64,000 nucleotides of DNA from Antitrichia curtipendula (taxonomy: Eukaryota; Streptophyta; Bryopsida; Hypnales; Leucodontaceae). This document shows positions 1-11,652 of the stretch, one piece after another. The translations under genes and the position numbers were made by a program. The DNA lies in the NCBI GenBank assembly GCA_951230915.1, contig OX579638.1, positions 33,580,322 to 33,644,321 on the forward strand, given 5' to 3'. The notes beneath the pieces are model-generated. The model made no database searches, had not been told where the DNA came from, and was given only the letters and a program-made list of their open reading frames with translations. Numbering within the stretch: position 1 is the first letter of the stretch; each line of letters begins with the position of its first letter.

Positions 1-310
1 CAAATTCAAAAATTTGTAACTAATAACACAAAGGTTCAAAAAATATGAACAACTTGGATTACAGGCAAAATTCCATTTTGTTTTCAATATTGTTTCAAGG
101 AGTTTAGCTTCCCCTAGAGGCAATCAACTCTTAAATGGTCACTTTGATATGAAACTACCTTAAGTTGAATAAAATAGTTTAGAACATGTACAAAAGAAAA
201 GTTTCCCACTTGATAACAATATAAAACAGTATCCAAATGCCATATCATGCGTTCTTTGGTGCATTGGAATTTCCTTTCAAAATCAACAATAAAATCAACA
301 ATTATGAACA
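1..310. repeat. Dispersed repeat R1, partial copy
   Basis: Parts of this stretch recur inside the ZMYND10 gene. Positions 1-140 resemble 35520-35660 (shared motifs around 'aaaaatttataactaa' and 'tcagctcttaaatgg'). Positions 215-280 resemble 37925-38000 (shared 'agtatccaaatgccac'). The copies are diverged and no open frame is conserved, so this looks like an old non-coding or decayed transposon fragment. The left end lies outside the window. Confidence 0.4.
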
Positions 311-1249
311 AACCACTAATAGTAACCCTTACTATCCGTCAAGTAGGCACAACAACAACAACCAAATGTAACAACTCACCGGGTTCACTGTTTTGAATTA
401 ATGCAGTCTACATGAAATCAATAACAATCCATTTTTATTTTATTTATAAGATGCAATGAAATTTCAGTGACCAGATACTAATATACAACTTAAATACAGA
501 GAGAAGAAGCCGCACACACATAAGAAATGGAAACGGAAACAAGAGATGAAGGAGCTTGTAAGAAAATTGAAATAGACTTATCTTCATTGATGGTGGAGAT
601 TTGTAGGATCCAATAGAGGAGCCCAAATCCGGCCCAAATCCGGCCCTAGATGGAAAATTGGGACACTCAAAATCTCGTCCCGATTTCTCCCTTGGGGCCG
701 GATGGTTTGGCACCAAAACTATGCCACCTAAGGCGACACGTAGGATGAGTGGTGGTTTCAACTTGACCCTAGTATAAAATCCTTGCACTGGATTTGGAGA
801 AATTGAGCAATCTTATTGGTTCAAACTTAGAGAGTTTCGTCCGGCCTTCAATCCGACCCTAAGTATAAACCGGCCCTTATTTCCGTATTTTTTCTATTGA
901 TAGCTAGACTTGAATAAATCTCTTGGACTTAAGCTCAACACAATAAACTTAGTATGCGGATATTGTCCTAGAGTTGTCATTTAAGCTTAGGTGCTAAGTT
1001 TAATTTATTTGCTAGTTTTCTAGAAACTTTCTAAAAGCTTTCACTGTGGAGTACTCTTGAATGCTGTACAGATCAACATGACATCGTCACAACAAGTTAA
1101 TACCAACCAAGTTCTAATATGGAATACTTTGAAGGATACATACTATGAGTTTTTGCTTTGCGATTTATTTTTGTTAGTTTCGTGTGACAACAATAACAAG
1201 CGTTGTGGTTTGAAGACACTTATTGTACCTCACTAACAATACATTGGCT
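311..1249. other. Intergenic, no gene seen
   Basis: No coding region is recognisable. The part from about 600 to 880 is less A/T-rich and carries several copies of a 'ccggccc'-type motif. Related 'ggccctagg' motifs recur at about 3980-4170 on the far side of the transposase remnant, so both may be worn subterminal parts of one large transposon. This is an inference only. Confidence 0.35.
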
Positions 1250-1835
1250 TAGTCTGTATTTCAAAGAAGTCAATTAGGTAAAGACATTATGAACAATAAA
1301 TTTTTACCTTACAAATTAATAGGAAATGTTGCATATCCAATAAGCCTTGGTTTTTAGCCCATTCAAAGGTGTACACAATGGACTATCAAGGAAAAAGGCT
1401 CAGTGGAATTACATATAGTCTGGCACCAAAATGGCCATAGAAAAAGCTTTTGGATGTTTAAAAGGAGATGGGGGATTCTACTAAAACAAATTGATATACC
1501 ACTAGAAAATCTACCAGTATCTAGTTACAGCATGTATTTGTTTACATAATTTATACATCATTTTTGGCAATGGCTCCAACATGCGTTGGGCAAGAGAAGC
1601 ACATAAAGATCTAAAAGATTTTTCAAATCAAAACTTAGGGGACCTCCAAAATGATGAACAAAATGCTACTACACTTTTTATCGAAAAAAAATCAATGAAG
1701 CAAAGCAAAACATGTTTTAGCACAAATTTATTCTAATGGTGCTAAAAATCCATAGTCGTAGAACTTGCAAGTGTGGCGCGATTATCTAGAAATGTTGTTT
1801 GCTTGCTTGTCGTCCTTGTAAGCCCTAAGTTTTGT
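1250..1835 (+). pseudogene. Inverted copy of PIF/Harbinger transposase C-terminal half
   Basis: Reading the plus strand gives the C-terminal half of a HARBI1/DDE_4 (PIF/Harbinger) transposase: an 'IGNVAYPI'-like block, then 'IEKAFGCLKG' containing the expected third catalytic acidic residue (Glu), then 'LVTACICLHNL'. A missing base near 1463 shifts the frame. The segment is the left arm of a long inverted repeat; its partner is 1865-2449 on the other strand, separated by about 30 bases. The arms differ by scattered substitutions and small indels, so the duplication is not brand new. It cannot encode an active protein. Confidence 0.75.
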
Positions 1836-2449
1836 TTGCTTGTTGCTTGCTTGTTGTTGTAAATCATTTACAAGGCTTAGAAAGATGACAAGCAAGCAAA
1901 CAACATTTTTAAATAATCATGCCACACTTGCAAGTTCTACGACTATGGATTCTTAGCATCATTAGAACAAATCTGTGCTAAAACATATTTTGCTTTGCTT
2001 CATTGATTTTTTTTCGCTAAAAAGTGTAGTAGCATATTGTTCATCATTTTGGAGGTCCCCTAAGTTTTGATTTGAAGAATCTTTTAGATCTTTATGTGCT
2101 TCTCTTGCCCAACGCATGTTGGAGTCATCGCCAAAAATGATGCATAAATTATGTAAACAAATACATGCTGTAACTAGATCTAGTAGATTTTCTAGTGGTA
2201 CATCAATTTGTTTTAGTAGAATCCCCCATCTTCCTTTTAAACATCCAAAAGTTTTTTCTACGGCTATTTTGGTGCCAGACTATATGTAATTCCACTGAGC
2301 CTTTTTCCTTGATAGTCCATTGTGTACACCTTTGAATGGCCTAAAAACCGAGGCCTTATTGGATATGCAACATTTCCTATTAATTTGTAAGGTAAAAATT
2401 TATTGTTCATAATGTCTTTACCTAATTGACTTCTTTGAAATACAGACTA
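1250..2449. repeat. Long inverted repeat (transposase-derived hairpin)
   Basis: Arms 1250-1835 and 1865-2449 are near reverse complements for about 585 bases around an axis at about 1849. Both arms are transposase sequence. A transcript across the axis would fold into a long double-stranded RNA. Confidence 0.85.
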
Positions 2450-3165
2450 GTCATGACTATTTCCTGCCCATCCAAAATCAATATCTCCGGAGGTGGATGT
2501 TGAAGGTGAACAATCAATATCACGCTAAAAATATTCCTTTGTTCTCTTAACTTTCCCTTTTGAACTCCCACTTTGACCTTTGGACTTCTAATTTCGTCTT
2601 CATTTCACCTTTTTGGCTCCAAAAAGGACTCGAAGGTAACTCCATTATCCATTCTCCACATTCTACCTCAAAGAGGTTGGTCATAGCTTCTTCTAATAAC
2701 GTGGCTTTTCATTGGCTACTACAAACATGCTCCGCTATTGAATCTCCATTGTTCACATGCACCTTGAACAAGCTATGACTACCACTAATAAAACTAAGTA
2801 AAATCCTTTATATCAATAATACTTTGGAATATCCCTACTTGGGGCCACTATATGTATGTAGGAGCCATTATGGCTCCTATGATGTAAGATATACCTTGTA
2901 ACGAATCAAATTCAGTAGCTTTTGTCTTCAAGTTGTCGGAAGTCAAACTCTCCATCACTAAAGGCAATACATGTTTTTTGATGGCTTTGCAAAAATCTCG
3001 TACACTTACTAACGTTGTACTCTTAGCTATACCATTCAAGTCTCCAATCATAGACAATGTATTGCTAGTTGCAAGTCTAGCAAGTCTAACTACAAATCTA
3101 GTTTTAATATCAATACTTTCAATCATTTGAGTATTTTTTTTCTCATATGTGACTCCAAAAATCAA
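1865..3165 (-). pseudogene. Decayed PIF/Harbinger (HARBI1-like) transposase
   Basis: On the minus strand an open stretch from 3165 to 2848 (105 codons) matches the N-terminal part of HARBI1-like DDE_4 transposases: 'RLATSNTLSMIGDLNGIAKS', then 'FCKAIKKHVLPL', then 'GISYIIGAI'. The family has Asp after GAI (first catalytic residue), but here it is Met. After an unrelated stretch at about 2510-2790, homology resumes with 'GWAGNSHD' (second catalytic Asp region, near 2460), then the AYP block and 'VEKTFGCLKGRWG' with the third acidic residue (about 2260). Stops, an insertion and the lost Asp show it is dead. No Myb-like second Harbinger ORF was seen. Its 3' half forms the right arm of a long inverted repeat. 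Confidence 0.75.
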
Positions 3166-3650
3166 TACAAGTAAAAATTTTCTTAGTTTATCCTAAGTCG
3201 ATCTCGAAACATTTATTTAGTATAACTACCCAACAACTAATTGTGTAAAAATCCTTTTTGTCTAATACATCTCCATATCGACTGTATTCGTGACCTTAAA
3301 CTAGCTTCTAGCAAAAGAAAGACCATTAAAAGAATCAATAAGTCATTTTCAAGTAGAAATGCTTGCATAAGCATTGACACAAAATTGAATACAAAATTCA
3401 AAGCAAAAATACAATACCAATGATACTAAATTTTTTTGCCTTTAAGTAGTCACCATGTTGCAAAAGTAGGAAAATAGGAATGTGACTCACTGTATATTGA
3501 CTAAACAAATAATCAAAAAATATATATAATAATAAATCAAGTCCACTTTCATTTAAATATGATTTTTGAAAAAATAAAAGAAGTAGGAAAAATAGAAAAA
3601 AAGGAAAAGGTTCCATGCTATTAAAGTAAAATAAATAAATAAAAATTTAG

Positions 3651-3728
<78 letters not shown>

Positions 3729-4470
3729 GGAAAAGAAAAGAAAAGGTTAAAACTTTAAAAAAAATTAATAGAAAAAATAGAAAGAGAGTTGGTTTTCTTC
3801 AAATAAAGTTAAGAAATTTCTGTTCCCTTTTTGAAATAGAAAAAATAGAAAAAAAATGAAAAAGAATGAAAAATCTTTCTTTTATTTTTTTTGAAATAGA
3901 AAAAAATAAAAAAATAATAGTATATTTTATATTTTTTTTACTTGAGCATTATAAAAATCCAAGAGCACATTAATCGAAAATTGGGCCTTACAATCAAGTC
4001 TCAATACTTTAAATTAACTAGGGCTAGAATGATGAATTGAAAATTTGGCCCTAAAATTTGGACTCAACACTATACATTATCTAGGGCCGGAATAGTGAAT
4101 TATGGCTAGATTGAGGGTCGAATTGAGGGCAAATTGGACCGACCTTCCATTTGGCCCTAGGGCTAGTATAAATTAGGCTTTACTTGGAGTTATTCTTCAT
4201 AACTTAGTTTGCTTTATCACTATATGGTCTCAATAACCATCAAAAAATTCTATTGACCAAGACAAACTAGAACCATACAAACAATTTTGAACCAATGTTT
4301 TAGTCTCACCAATCATTCCAATTGCTTGCTTGGAAAGAATTATTTATTGATAAAATTATCTTCTAAAGCGATTCTTCATTTGCCAAGTGATACGTTATAG
4401 CAATGTGATGCTGGAGGATATGTCTATTTGTGAATCTTTAGTGAGCACTATAACTTTCAAGAGGATAGTA
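3166..4470. other. A/T-rich repeat DNA with (AT)n microsatellite
   Basis: No gene is seen. A pure (AT)n tract runs from about 3655 to 3724 and is followed by purine-rich, A-rich low-complexity sequence to about 3950. The remainder resembles worn transposon DNA. Confidence 0.6.
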
Positions 4471-4490
4471 AGGGAATGTCACCTACTCAC

Positions 4491-6764
4491 TTAACCCCTA
4501 AAGATTTTTGACTATCTTTTTTCTAAAAACGCTTTAAAATTGCCATTTAGAGTACAAGTACCAAATTTTAGAAAAAAAACATTTTTGAACACATGTAACC
4601 ATAGGATCTTGTAGTGCACTAGTTTGGAAAGATGTGAAAAATAATTTAGGAATTTCCACTATGTAGATTGCAAGATACTAGCATTTGAAGTGACAAAAAC
4701 CCTTCTTTTGGCATTGCAAAAAACCAAAAAATTGCACTTCACAAGGTCATATTTGTATTAAAAAAATGTCCATGTTGTTGGTGCTGCCTTCTTTAATTTC
4801 ATTATTCAAGGCAAGTTGGGTACACGCTTGAAAATTTTCAAATCATTTGGAATTGTACAATATATAGGAAAAAATAGTAAGTAGAAAGAAGTAGAGAATG
4901 ACTCAAAATACTAGATTGATAAGAACTTAGTTTTGGACTTGAAAAATGCCAATTCCAATGGTTGTAATGTTGTAATAAATAATCTACATTTTATGATTTA
5001 TTTTTTTTCAAAAATATTAAAAATTGACAAAAACCAAGGACTTCAAAGTTTATTTTAGAATAGAGATTCTATAACTACTTGCCAACTAAAACTTCTCATA
5101 ACTTTCATCTCATTAATCAAAATGGAACGATTCATAGCTTTCCATGTATATATAAATCTAGCAGATTAGTTAAAAAAATTGTTATTAGAAATAATTATTA
5201 AAAAAGAAAATTTTAATTTAAAATTAAAAAAAAGGGTTTTTTGTTTCAACTTCCCTAATAGATTCAGAGTAGATTCTAGATCCCTATCGCAAATCACACT
5301 TAAATTTTTGGATAAGAATAGTTTTTGTATCTACTGCAAAAACTAGACTCATTGATCCATATAACACTACCCAAGTGTTAGCTAGTATCCAGTATTGTGA
5401 ACATACTTCTGTCTTATTTATAGCACTTGTATCTTAAAGAAAACAAAGTATGTCTAAATGAGTACCGTATGCACATAACTTCATTAGATAGCACATAACT
5501 TGAGCACAACTCTTCATAAATCAGTGGACTGATTTATCGAAAAAAATATACAGTAGTAAAAAAATGTCACTCCGTATACAATTTCGACCAGACCTACAAA
5601 TTCGGCCAGGCATACAATTTCGGCCAGGATATGAATGCATTGTCTCAGTAGCTAAAGCCCTGCACGCTTACTGTGACTGCAAACCGAAAAAATACCAACA
5701 TACAGAACAAGTGATCATTTTTAAGTTCTGGATCCACGACATTGATCAAGACTACCAACCAAAGCTTTAGATTAGAAAATCCAAGCAAAATAAGAAGGTG
5801 ATACACAGGAGCTTCACACGCCAAAAATACGTAGCTTGAAAATTTTGAAAAAATCCTCAGGAGGTGGCAACCCTCACTTGTACCCATATCAAAACAGTAA
5901 ACCATTAGTATGCTATTAGACGTGCACGAGGTGTCTTCAGGTTGCCACTACTTGTTATCGTATATTCACCAAAGAAAATCTCCAATCCAACCTACAAAAT
6001 CAAAGCATGTTCGATTCCAAAGAGTTGAAAAGAGTCTGCTACATAATAATAGAACACTTGTTGGCCGCTATTCTGTGATCCAAGCACCATCTCTGTAAGC
6101 AACAAGATGCCTGATTGTGCAATCCCAAAAGCAAGGTGATCACTAAACCTTGTTATGTGTTAGTGAGGACTAATCATGAAATGCAGATGGAGTATACCCC
6201 ACGCACAGCAAAATTTCGAAATAGTCACAGCAGGTTGACTGTCTTCTACCGAAGCCAACTCATTTCTGTTGTAGTACACCCCTTCTTAACTGCCAATGTG
6301 TCACATGCAAGTTAAAACTACTGGTTCTCAGTGCCGTCATATTTTGTTTTAGGAAGAGCAATCCAACCACCATGGCAACTCATTAAGCTTATCAAATATC
6401 TATCCTGACAAGCAGTAGATATCACCATTAACATAATTTGAGCATTTTACAGCTCAACTATTAAGTTATGTAAGGTGCACAAGCTGCTTACTATGGGATT
6501 TAGTATCTTAGAATCATCTTGTAAAAGAACTCCTCAAGGGAGACTTTTTCCGGATAGAATTATAATATCACAACCAATATGATATTAAAGCATAAATGTT
6601 ATGTATGAATTTATATTCTAGCAATAGACTCTAAATATTCCTAGGATTAAATCCTAAAATATAAGTCTAATTTTTTAATTTTTTAAATTAAAAAAATTAA
6701 ACTAAATTTAAAAAAAATTAAAATTAAAAAAAAATTTAAAAAAAAATAAAAAAAAATAAAAAAA

Positions 6765-6798
<34 letters not shown>

Positions 6799-7056
6799 TC
6801 AATGTTTTTTTAAAGTGATTTAAATTTTTTTTTTGGGTGCCAAGGTTGCCCACAGTTTATAGAAAATTACATATCTAACAACAACTTTTTAACCATGCAG
6901 TCAAAAGTTATGAAATTTTTTGGGCCGTAAAGCTATTTTTTGGATACATATTATGTGAAAATTTCAAAGAAAAAAAATATAAATTCTATTTGTTGTGAGC
7001 TTACCCAAAATTGCTATGTTGCCAAAAAAAAATTAGTTTGGTTCTTTAAGGGTTAA
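4491..7056. mobile_element. TTAA-bounded element E1 (non-coding, with internal insert)
   Basis: Starts TTAACCCCTAAAG and ends CTTTAAGGGTTAA as an inverted terminal repeat. From 4491 to about 5250 and from about 6815 to 7056 it aligns by eye with element E3 (16110-17052) in the same orientation, including an internal 'gattgcaagata' block near the left and a 'gtgaaaatttcaaagaaaaa' block near the right. The middle, about 5255-6815, is absent from E3 and is treated separately. No transposase is present, so it would depend on one encoded elsewhere. TTAA ends followed by CCC are the piggyBac pattern, but the superfamily call is an inference. Confidence 0.6.
5255..6815. other. Foreign insert inside element E1
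   Basis: About 1.5 kb that interrupts homology between E1 and its relatives. Its texture differs from the element: from 5560 to 6480 it is less A/T-rich and contains short open frames (5910-6098 and 6115-6315 on plus, 5645-5905 on minus), none of which I recognise. The right part ends in A-rich sequence and a short (AT)n at about 6774-6797. It could be a nested insertion or captured host DNA. Confidence 0.4.
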
Positions 7057-7083
7057 TAAGTGAGTGAATTTACATTACCCCTA

Positions 7084-7853
7084 TATCTATAGTTTTATTA
7101 CCCCTATATCTATATTTTTTTGAGCATGATAAATTGCAATCAATATGGGATTAACAATCATATCCTTATACATATATCTACATGGTGAACCATATTAGTA
7201 TTCTAATTAATACATTTTTATTTTGTATATCCTATATCATGTACCATATTAGTACCATATTAGCACTCTGTATTATTGTATATAACCACGTTCCATATAT
7301 CATACTATGTATATTATATATATATATATCCTTATAGCGGTATCAAAATGGTTTTGATTTTGGGAGGCGGGTGAGCAAATCAATTGCAAAGAACTATATC
7401 TATTTCTTTTGGGGGGATATGTGAATCTTTAATGAGCACTATAATTTTACACTTGGTAATACTTCTCCTAAGAAACACCTAATCTTCTCAAATTTGAGAT
7501 AGCAACTGAAAAAGAAAGTTTTTACAATTTCCTCAACATACATATTGAGAAGTTCACTCTACCCAAGTCAACTAGGTACTTTCAATTTGCTCATACATGT
7601 GACCTGAAATTTGTTTTTTAAGGTGGAAGCAATGCCATTGATTTACTTGGTCAAACATTCATCGACCATTGATTGCATATCATTTGAAAGATGTGCAATT
7701 TTAATTTTAATTATTTTTTAATGTGATGTGTAATAAATCCAATACATAAGACAAATGATGCACAATTTGAGGTATTCAAAATAACAAATCGTCTTAGCAT
7801 GAGCAATTAAAGCTAAGTTGAGTTGGCCTCTAAATTCCTTTCACCTTAAAATT
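7084..7853. other. Intergenic, no gene seen
   Basis: A/T-rich DNA. A block of about 25 bp with 'ttacccctatatctata' is repeated in tandem at 7073-7115. A phrase at about 7408-7450 ('gtgaatcttta' then 'gagcactataa') repeats one at about 4430-4455, left of element E1, which suggests E1 lies within an older duplicated repeat. Confidence 0.4.
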
Positions 7854-8786
7854 TTAACCCCTAAAAGCCCATTGCCCCTTTGGGGGACAAATGCGTTTTT
7901 GGGCAGGTACCTACGGGCTGCAATTTTATCCTGATTTTTTGAAACTTTTTTTGGAGGTAGAAAGCTGATTAGCTACGTGAAAATATAATTTTTTTCACAA
8001 CCGGTGCCCGGTAACAAAAGTTATGACCAAATAAGCTCAAAATAGGGGACGGGGGGCAATGCGGGCAGCAAAAAAAATTTGCACTTTTTTAATTTTAATT
8101 TAATTTTAATATTTTTTTCTCATAGATTATATTTTTGTCTATCTGGAAAGCTTTGATTCATTTCATTTGGATTTGTTATGAGAAAGTTATGGACATTCTT
8201 GTTTTTCGGGCAGTTAGAGCATCTTTTAGAAAAAATAACTTGTAGGATTCATTTCTAAATGCAATTTTTCAAATTTTTCAATTTTTTTTTTGCATGGTTT
8301 AGTTTACTTGCTAGAACAATCTCACCATAGGCATTAGTTCATTTTAATTCCATCTAAAATATATGAATACTTTAGATTTTCCTTCTATCTCGTATCTACT
8401 TCTCCTTAACAATTTTTTTAATAATGAAAATTATGGTTTTTTTAATTTGATTTTTTTTAATTAGACTCTCAACTCAATTCTCCACTATAAATATTTAAAG
8501 CTCAAAACTCTGCAGTGCAAAAATTTTAAGTTAAAAATGTTCAAAGTCAAAAAATCCAGTCCCACAATGTGCTGAAAAATTTGTTTTTTTCACTTTAAAC
8601 GTAGATATCTTGCAATCTGTGCGGTCAAGAATTCTGAAATTTTTTCCACACATTCTCATACTAGTTAGGTGTAAGACCCTACGATTAGATGTGCAAAAAA
8701 AACATTTTTAATTTTTTTTTCACACTTTGCTAAAAAAGTGGCATTTTTGGGTGTTTTTTGGCAGAAAAAAAAGCTTTGGGGGTTAA
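7854..8786. mobile_element. TTAA-bounded element E2
   Basis: 933 bp. Starts TTAACCCCTAAAAG and ends CTTTGGGGGTTAA. It is in the opposite orientation to E1 and E3: the block before its right end ('aagaccctacgatta') corresponds to the block after the left end of E1/E3 ('ataggatcttgtag' read in reverse). No protein-coding frame is evident. Confidence 0.65.
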
Positions 8787-10065
8787 AAAACCTTTGTGCT
8801 AATAGTCAGTGTTCTAATTTGTAATTGTCATTTGCTTCAAAAGTTGTAGGGTCACTCAAGATGATGAAACTTACCCCCTTGATGCCAACTTACACCAAAT
8901 GATATCAAATTTATTGACAAGTAAATGGTTGCTTTAACCTTGAACTAATGTCATTGATTTGCAACGAAGAAGTACATCTATTTTTTAAAAATGATGACAA
9001 CGTTGCATAATTAATTTCCAATTATAAATTTTGAAAAATTCTATACTTTTTCTAAAATAGACTTGAAAAAAAAATGAATTGTCATGCTTATTTGTTTCCT
9101 TTCTACTGAATGGCATGGACTACAATGTTTACTACATAATATATACCTATTGAGACAATGTCCAAATGTATTTAAGAATTTTTTATGAATAAAATTCACA
9201 TTTTCTTCAAAAATTCAAGGTAATTGCATAACTGTACAAAACAATGAACCTTTTAAGACGAATAGAAGACACATGATGTCATCAATCAGACATAATAAAA
9301 TATGATAATTGTTGTTTATACAGTGATAAAATGAAACATAGTCTACCGAGATACAGACACTAGATGTCATCAATCAGACACGTTTTTCAATATGGAGATT
9401 TGGACATGTGTCACTTCTCACTGAAAATTATCTAATGTTAGTAGGCAAGCCAAGCCGGCCCCACGATTTGCCATTTGTGACTTTTTTTTCACTCACCCCA
9501 TGTTTTGTTTTCTAGTAGTGAGAGTGATGGTGATTGAGTTTGAAGAGATGGAATAGGCCCACGAGTTGGGTGACAAGTCGATCTAAGCTGTCTGTATTGT
9601 AATCACCGTTATCAGGTACCGAGGCAAAGGCCATGGCGGCGCTCATGATCGCAAATCTTCTCAAATACACCCGCAAGTCTCTCTTTATCAAAACAATTGG
9701 CTTGAGTAACAAACGAGCGTTGCTGGAATCGAAGAAGAGACAGCAATTGGGCTCCCACATTTGTCATCTCGTTTCACCAGAGACTGGGAACGCACACACA
9801 ACTTTGCTAGCTGATCTAGCTCGTTTTAGTGTTGCAATTGGTTTTGGGTTTTGGTTTTCCAAGCTAACTTACAAACGGTTTTGATCGATAGTGCTCCGAA
9901 GGTGAAACTAAGATTGCCTGCTGCTTGCCATTGAGCTGGTAAGTAGTAATTGCTTCTCCAAGGGAATATTTCTTGTGCTTCTTGAAGGCAGCAATTCGTT
10001 ACGTTGTTACATGAACCTTACGGTTGTTTCAATTCTTTGATAATTACTTCTTGTCTAATTGCTTA
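8787..10065. other. Intergenic, then start of a less A/T-rich island
   Basis: A/T-rich to about 9400. From about 9430 the composition becomes balanced. Open frames at 9633-9884 (plus) and 9512-9760 (minus) are short and unrecognised. A good donor-like 'ctggtaagta' at about 9938 and an acceptor-like 'gagtgcag' ending at about 10229 could bound a 5' untranslated intron of the downstream ubiquitin-like gene. There is no other support for that. Confidence 0.3.
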
Positions 10066-10133
10066 GTTCAGCATGAAATTTCTGGCAACTGCAACTGCCC
10101 TATTTTTGAAGTGCCAGAAATTTCGTGCTGAAC
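10066..10133. repeat. Short hairpin, 22-bp arms
   Basis: Arms 10066-10087 and 10112-10133 are reverse complements with a single A/G difference that could still pair as G-U in RNA. The loop is 24 bases. The size is similar to a small plant microRNA precursor, but no target or expression evidence is available. Part of the arm motif ('cagcacgaa') recurs at about 10160. Confidence 0.5.
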
Positions 10134-10732
10134 GATTTCGTTTTCAGAATTGCTTAGTTTCAGCACGAATTGCGCGGGGAAGCTAAATTCCATTTTAATT
10201 ACTTCTTTTTGATTGAATGCGTGAGTGCAGGAAGAGAATACGTACTTGCTGTTGAGCACGAGTACAATCAGATAATCTTTAATTTGTTTTGGAGTCAATC
10301 ACTTGGTCGGAGCACCATCAGCACAGAACAAGGCGAAAAATGTCTACTTCAACGCTCCCTGCTTCAGGGTTCGTTAATCAATTCATCGCCACATCCTTTA
10401 GCATGGCATGCAGCCTTGATATTGTTGCAAGTTATGCAGAATAGTACATTGATCTCTTGGATGGTGACGTTTCCTGGGTGAGCAGGATCACCGATTTCAA
10501 AGCATCCAGGGCACACGCTTGCGGAGCGTGCTAAAGGTCAATTTCAAGAACGTCTACACCGTGGCCAGTTGAAGAAGATAATTTCTTCTCAACAGGGGCT
10601 CTCTGTTGTGGCTTTTTAGTACCGCGGAGTGCTCCTGGCGGATAAGCAGAAACTTGTTCATTTGATCCCGGACTTGCTGATCATGGGTGCACCTCGGTTC
10701 TCGTATTGCATACTCCACTGGAACCTGGCGGG

Positions 10733-11652
10733 ATGTCCGTGCAAGTGAAAGGCCTCAACGGGTCAACATTTCAGCTCCATTTGCGTGCTGTGAGTACTGT
10801 GGCAGATTTGGTAACTGCCATCGTGGACTATGAGGCGCACTCTTCAGGCTCGGACATTCAGATCACCTGTGCTGGTAAGGGCTTATCAGCCTGGACTCTA
10901 GCTTGGCATTGACAACGTGTAACTTGGTATCCGGAAGTGTTGTTCAAGTTGCTGGGAAGCTGTGTGGGGGAGATATGAATAGACCCTTCCAAACATTTGT
11001 AGACATGGAGAATATGTCTGCTCTCAAAACTATCCGGGTACGTAAGTGGAAATCAGGTGATCCCATCAGGAAGATCGGTTCTCCTGGGCTGAATATTGAA
11101 GGAACGTGTCAGAATTCCTTTTGTGCAGCATTCGACAAAAGAGTTCACTGCCAGAAGGGCTTCGCAGTGTTTAACACCGCAGAAGAGTCGAAGTGCCCAG
11201 TTTGTGGGTCGATTTTCAAAGCAACCACAGTGGTGTTTTATAAGTGTGAGTGGATCTTCGAGGGTCGTAAAGCAGGTGACCATTCCATCGACATGATGAG
11301 CAAGTGGCATGTGAGTAGCAATGACAAAGAATACCAGAGGTTCGACGATGAGAAAGGTCGAAACATGGCAGACTGGAGCACTCTCGTCATCACAGCCAAG
11401 CCATTGCCAAGCAACGATATCAGCGGAGGATGGGACGAACTCAAGCCCAAAATGAGGGATTGTGCCATCTGTTTCGGAACACTAACAAAGCGTTCGCCGA
11501 TCCCCAACGTGGACATGGCCTGTGGGTATAGAGCGCACTCTGACTGTAGGACAACATTGCAAAATTATGGCCATACCACTTGCCCTACGTGCCGATATCC
11601 CAAAACAACTTTAGTATATAGGAAGATCTTGAGGGTGCATTTGCTTCTCTAA
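10733..11652 (+). pseudogene. Ubiquitin-like plus Cys-rich/RING-like protein, frameshifted
   Basis: The ATG at 10733 opens a ubiquitin-like fold beginning 'MSVQVKGLNGSTFQLHLR' and reaching 'CAGKGL', which aligns with the family's 'FAGKQL' step. The rest of the domain ('SSLALTTCNLVSGSVVQVAG', ending in a Gly-Gly at about 10971) is in another frame, so a small indel at about 10876-10890 breaks the gene. No GT-AG intron there restores the frame. The second frame stays open to 11652. It contains CPVC (11194-11205), 'FYKCEWIFEGRK', CAIC (11461-11472), a C/H/C cluster (about 11518-11550) and CPTC (11581-11592), resembling a RING-like zinc site with one usual ligand not obvious. I do not recognise a plant family; I have a faint memory of similar proteins in fungi. 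A sequencing error, rather than a dead gene, would also explain the break. Confidence 0.5.

Larger units (their letters stand above)
4471..7081. mobile_element. Short TA-flanked palindromic MITE interrupted by a TTAA element
   Basis: Outside the TTAA element at 4491-7056 lie 20 bases on the left (4471-4490) and 25 on the right (7057-7081) that are reverse complements of each other (for example 'actcac' against 'gtgagt'). They are flanked by TA on both sides (4469-4470 and 7082-7083). Removing the inner element and keeping one TTAA restores a palindrome of about 49 bp. This fits a tiny MITE with TA target duplication that was hit at its central TTAA. Confidence 0.5.
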
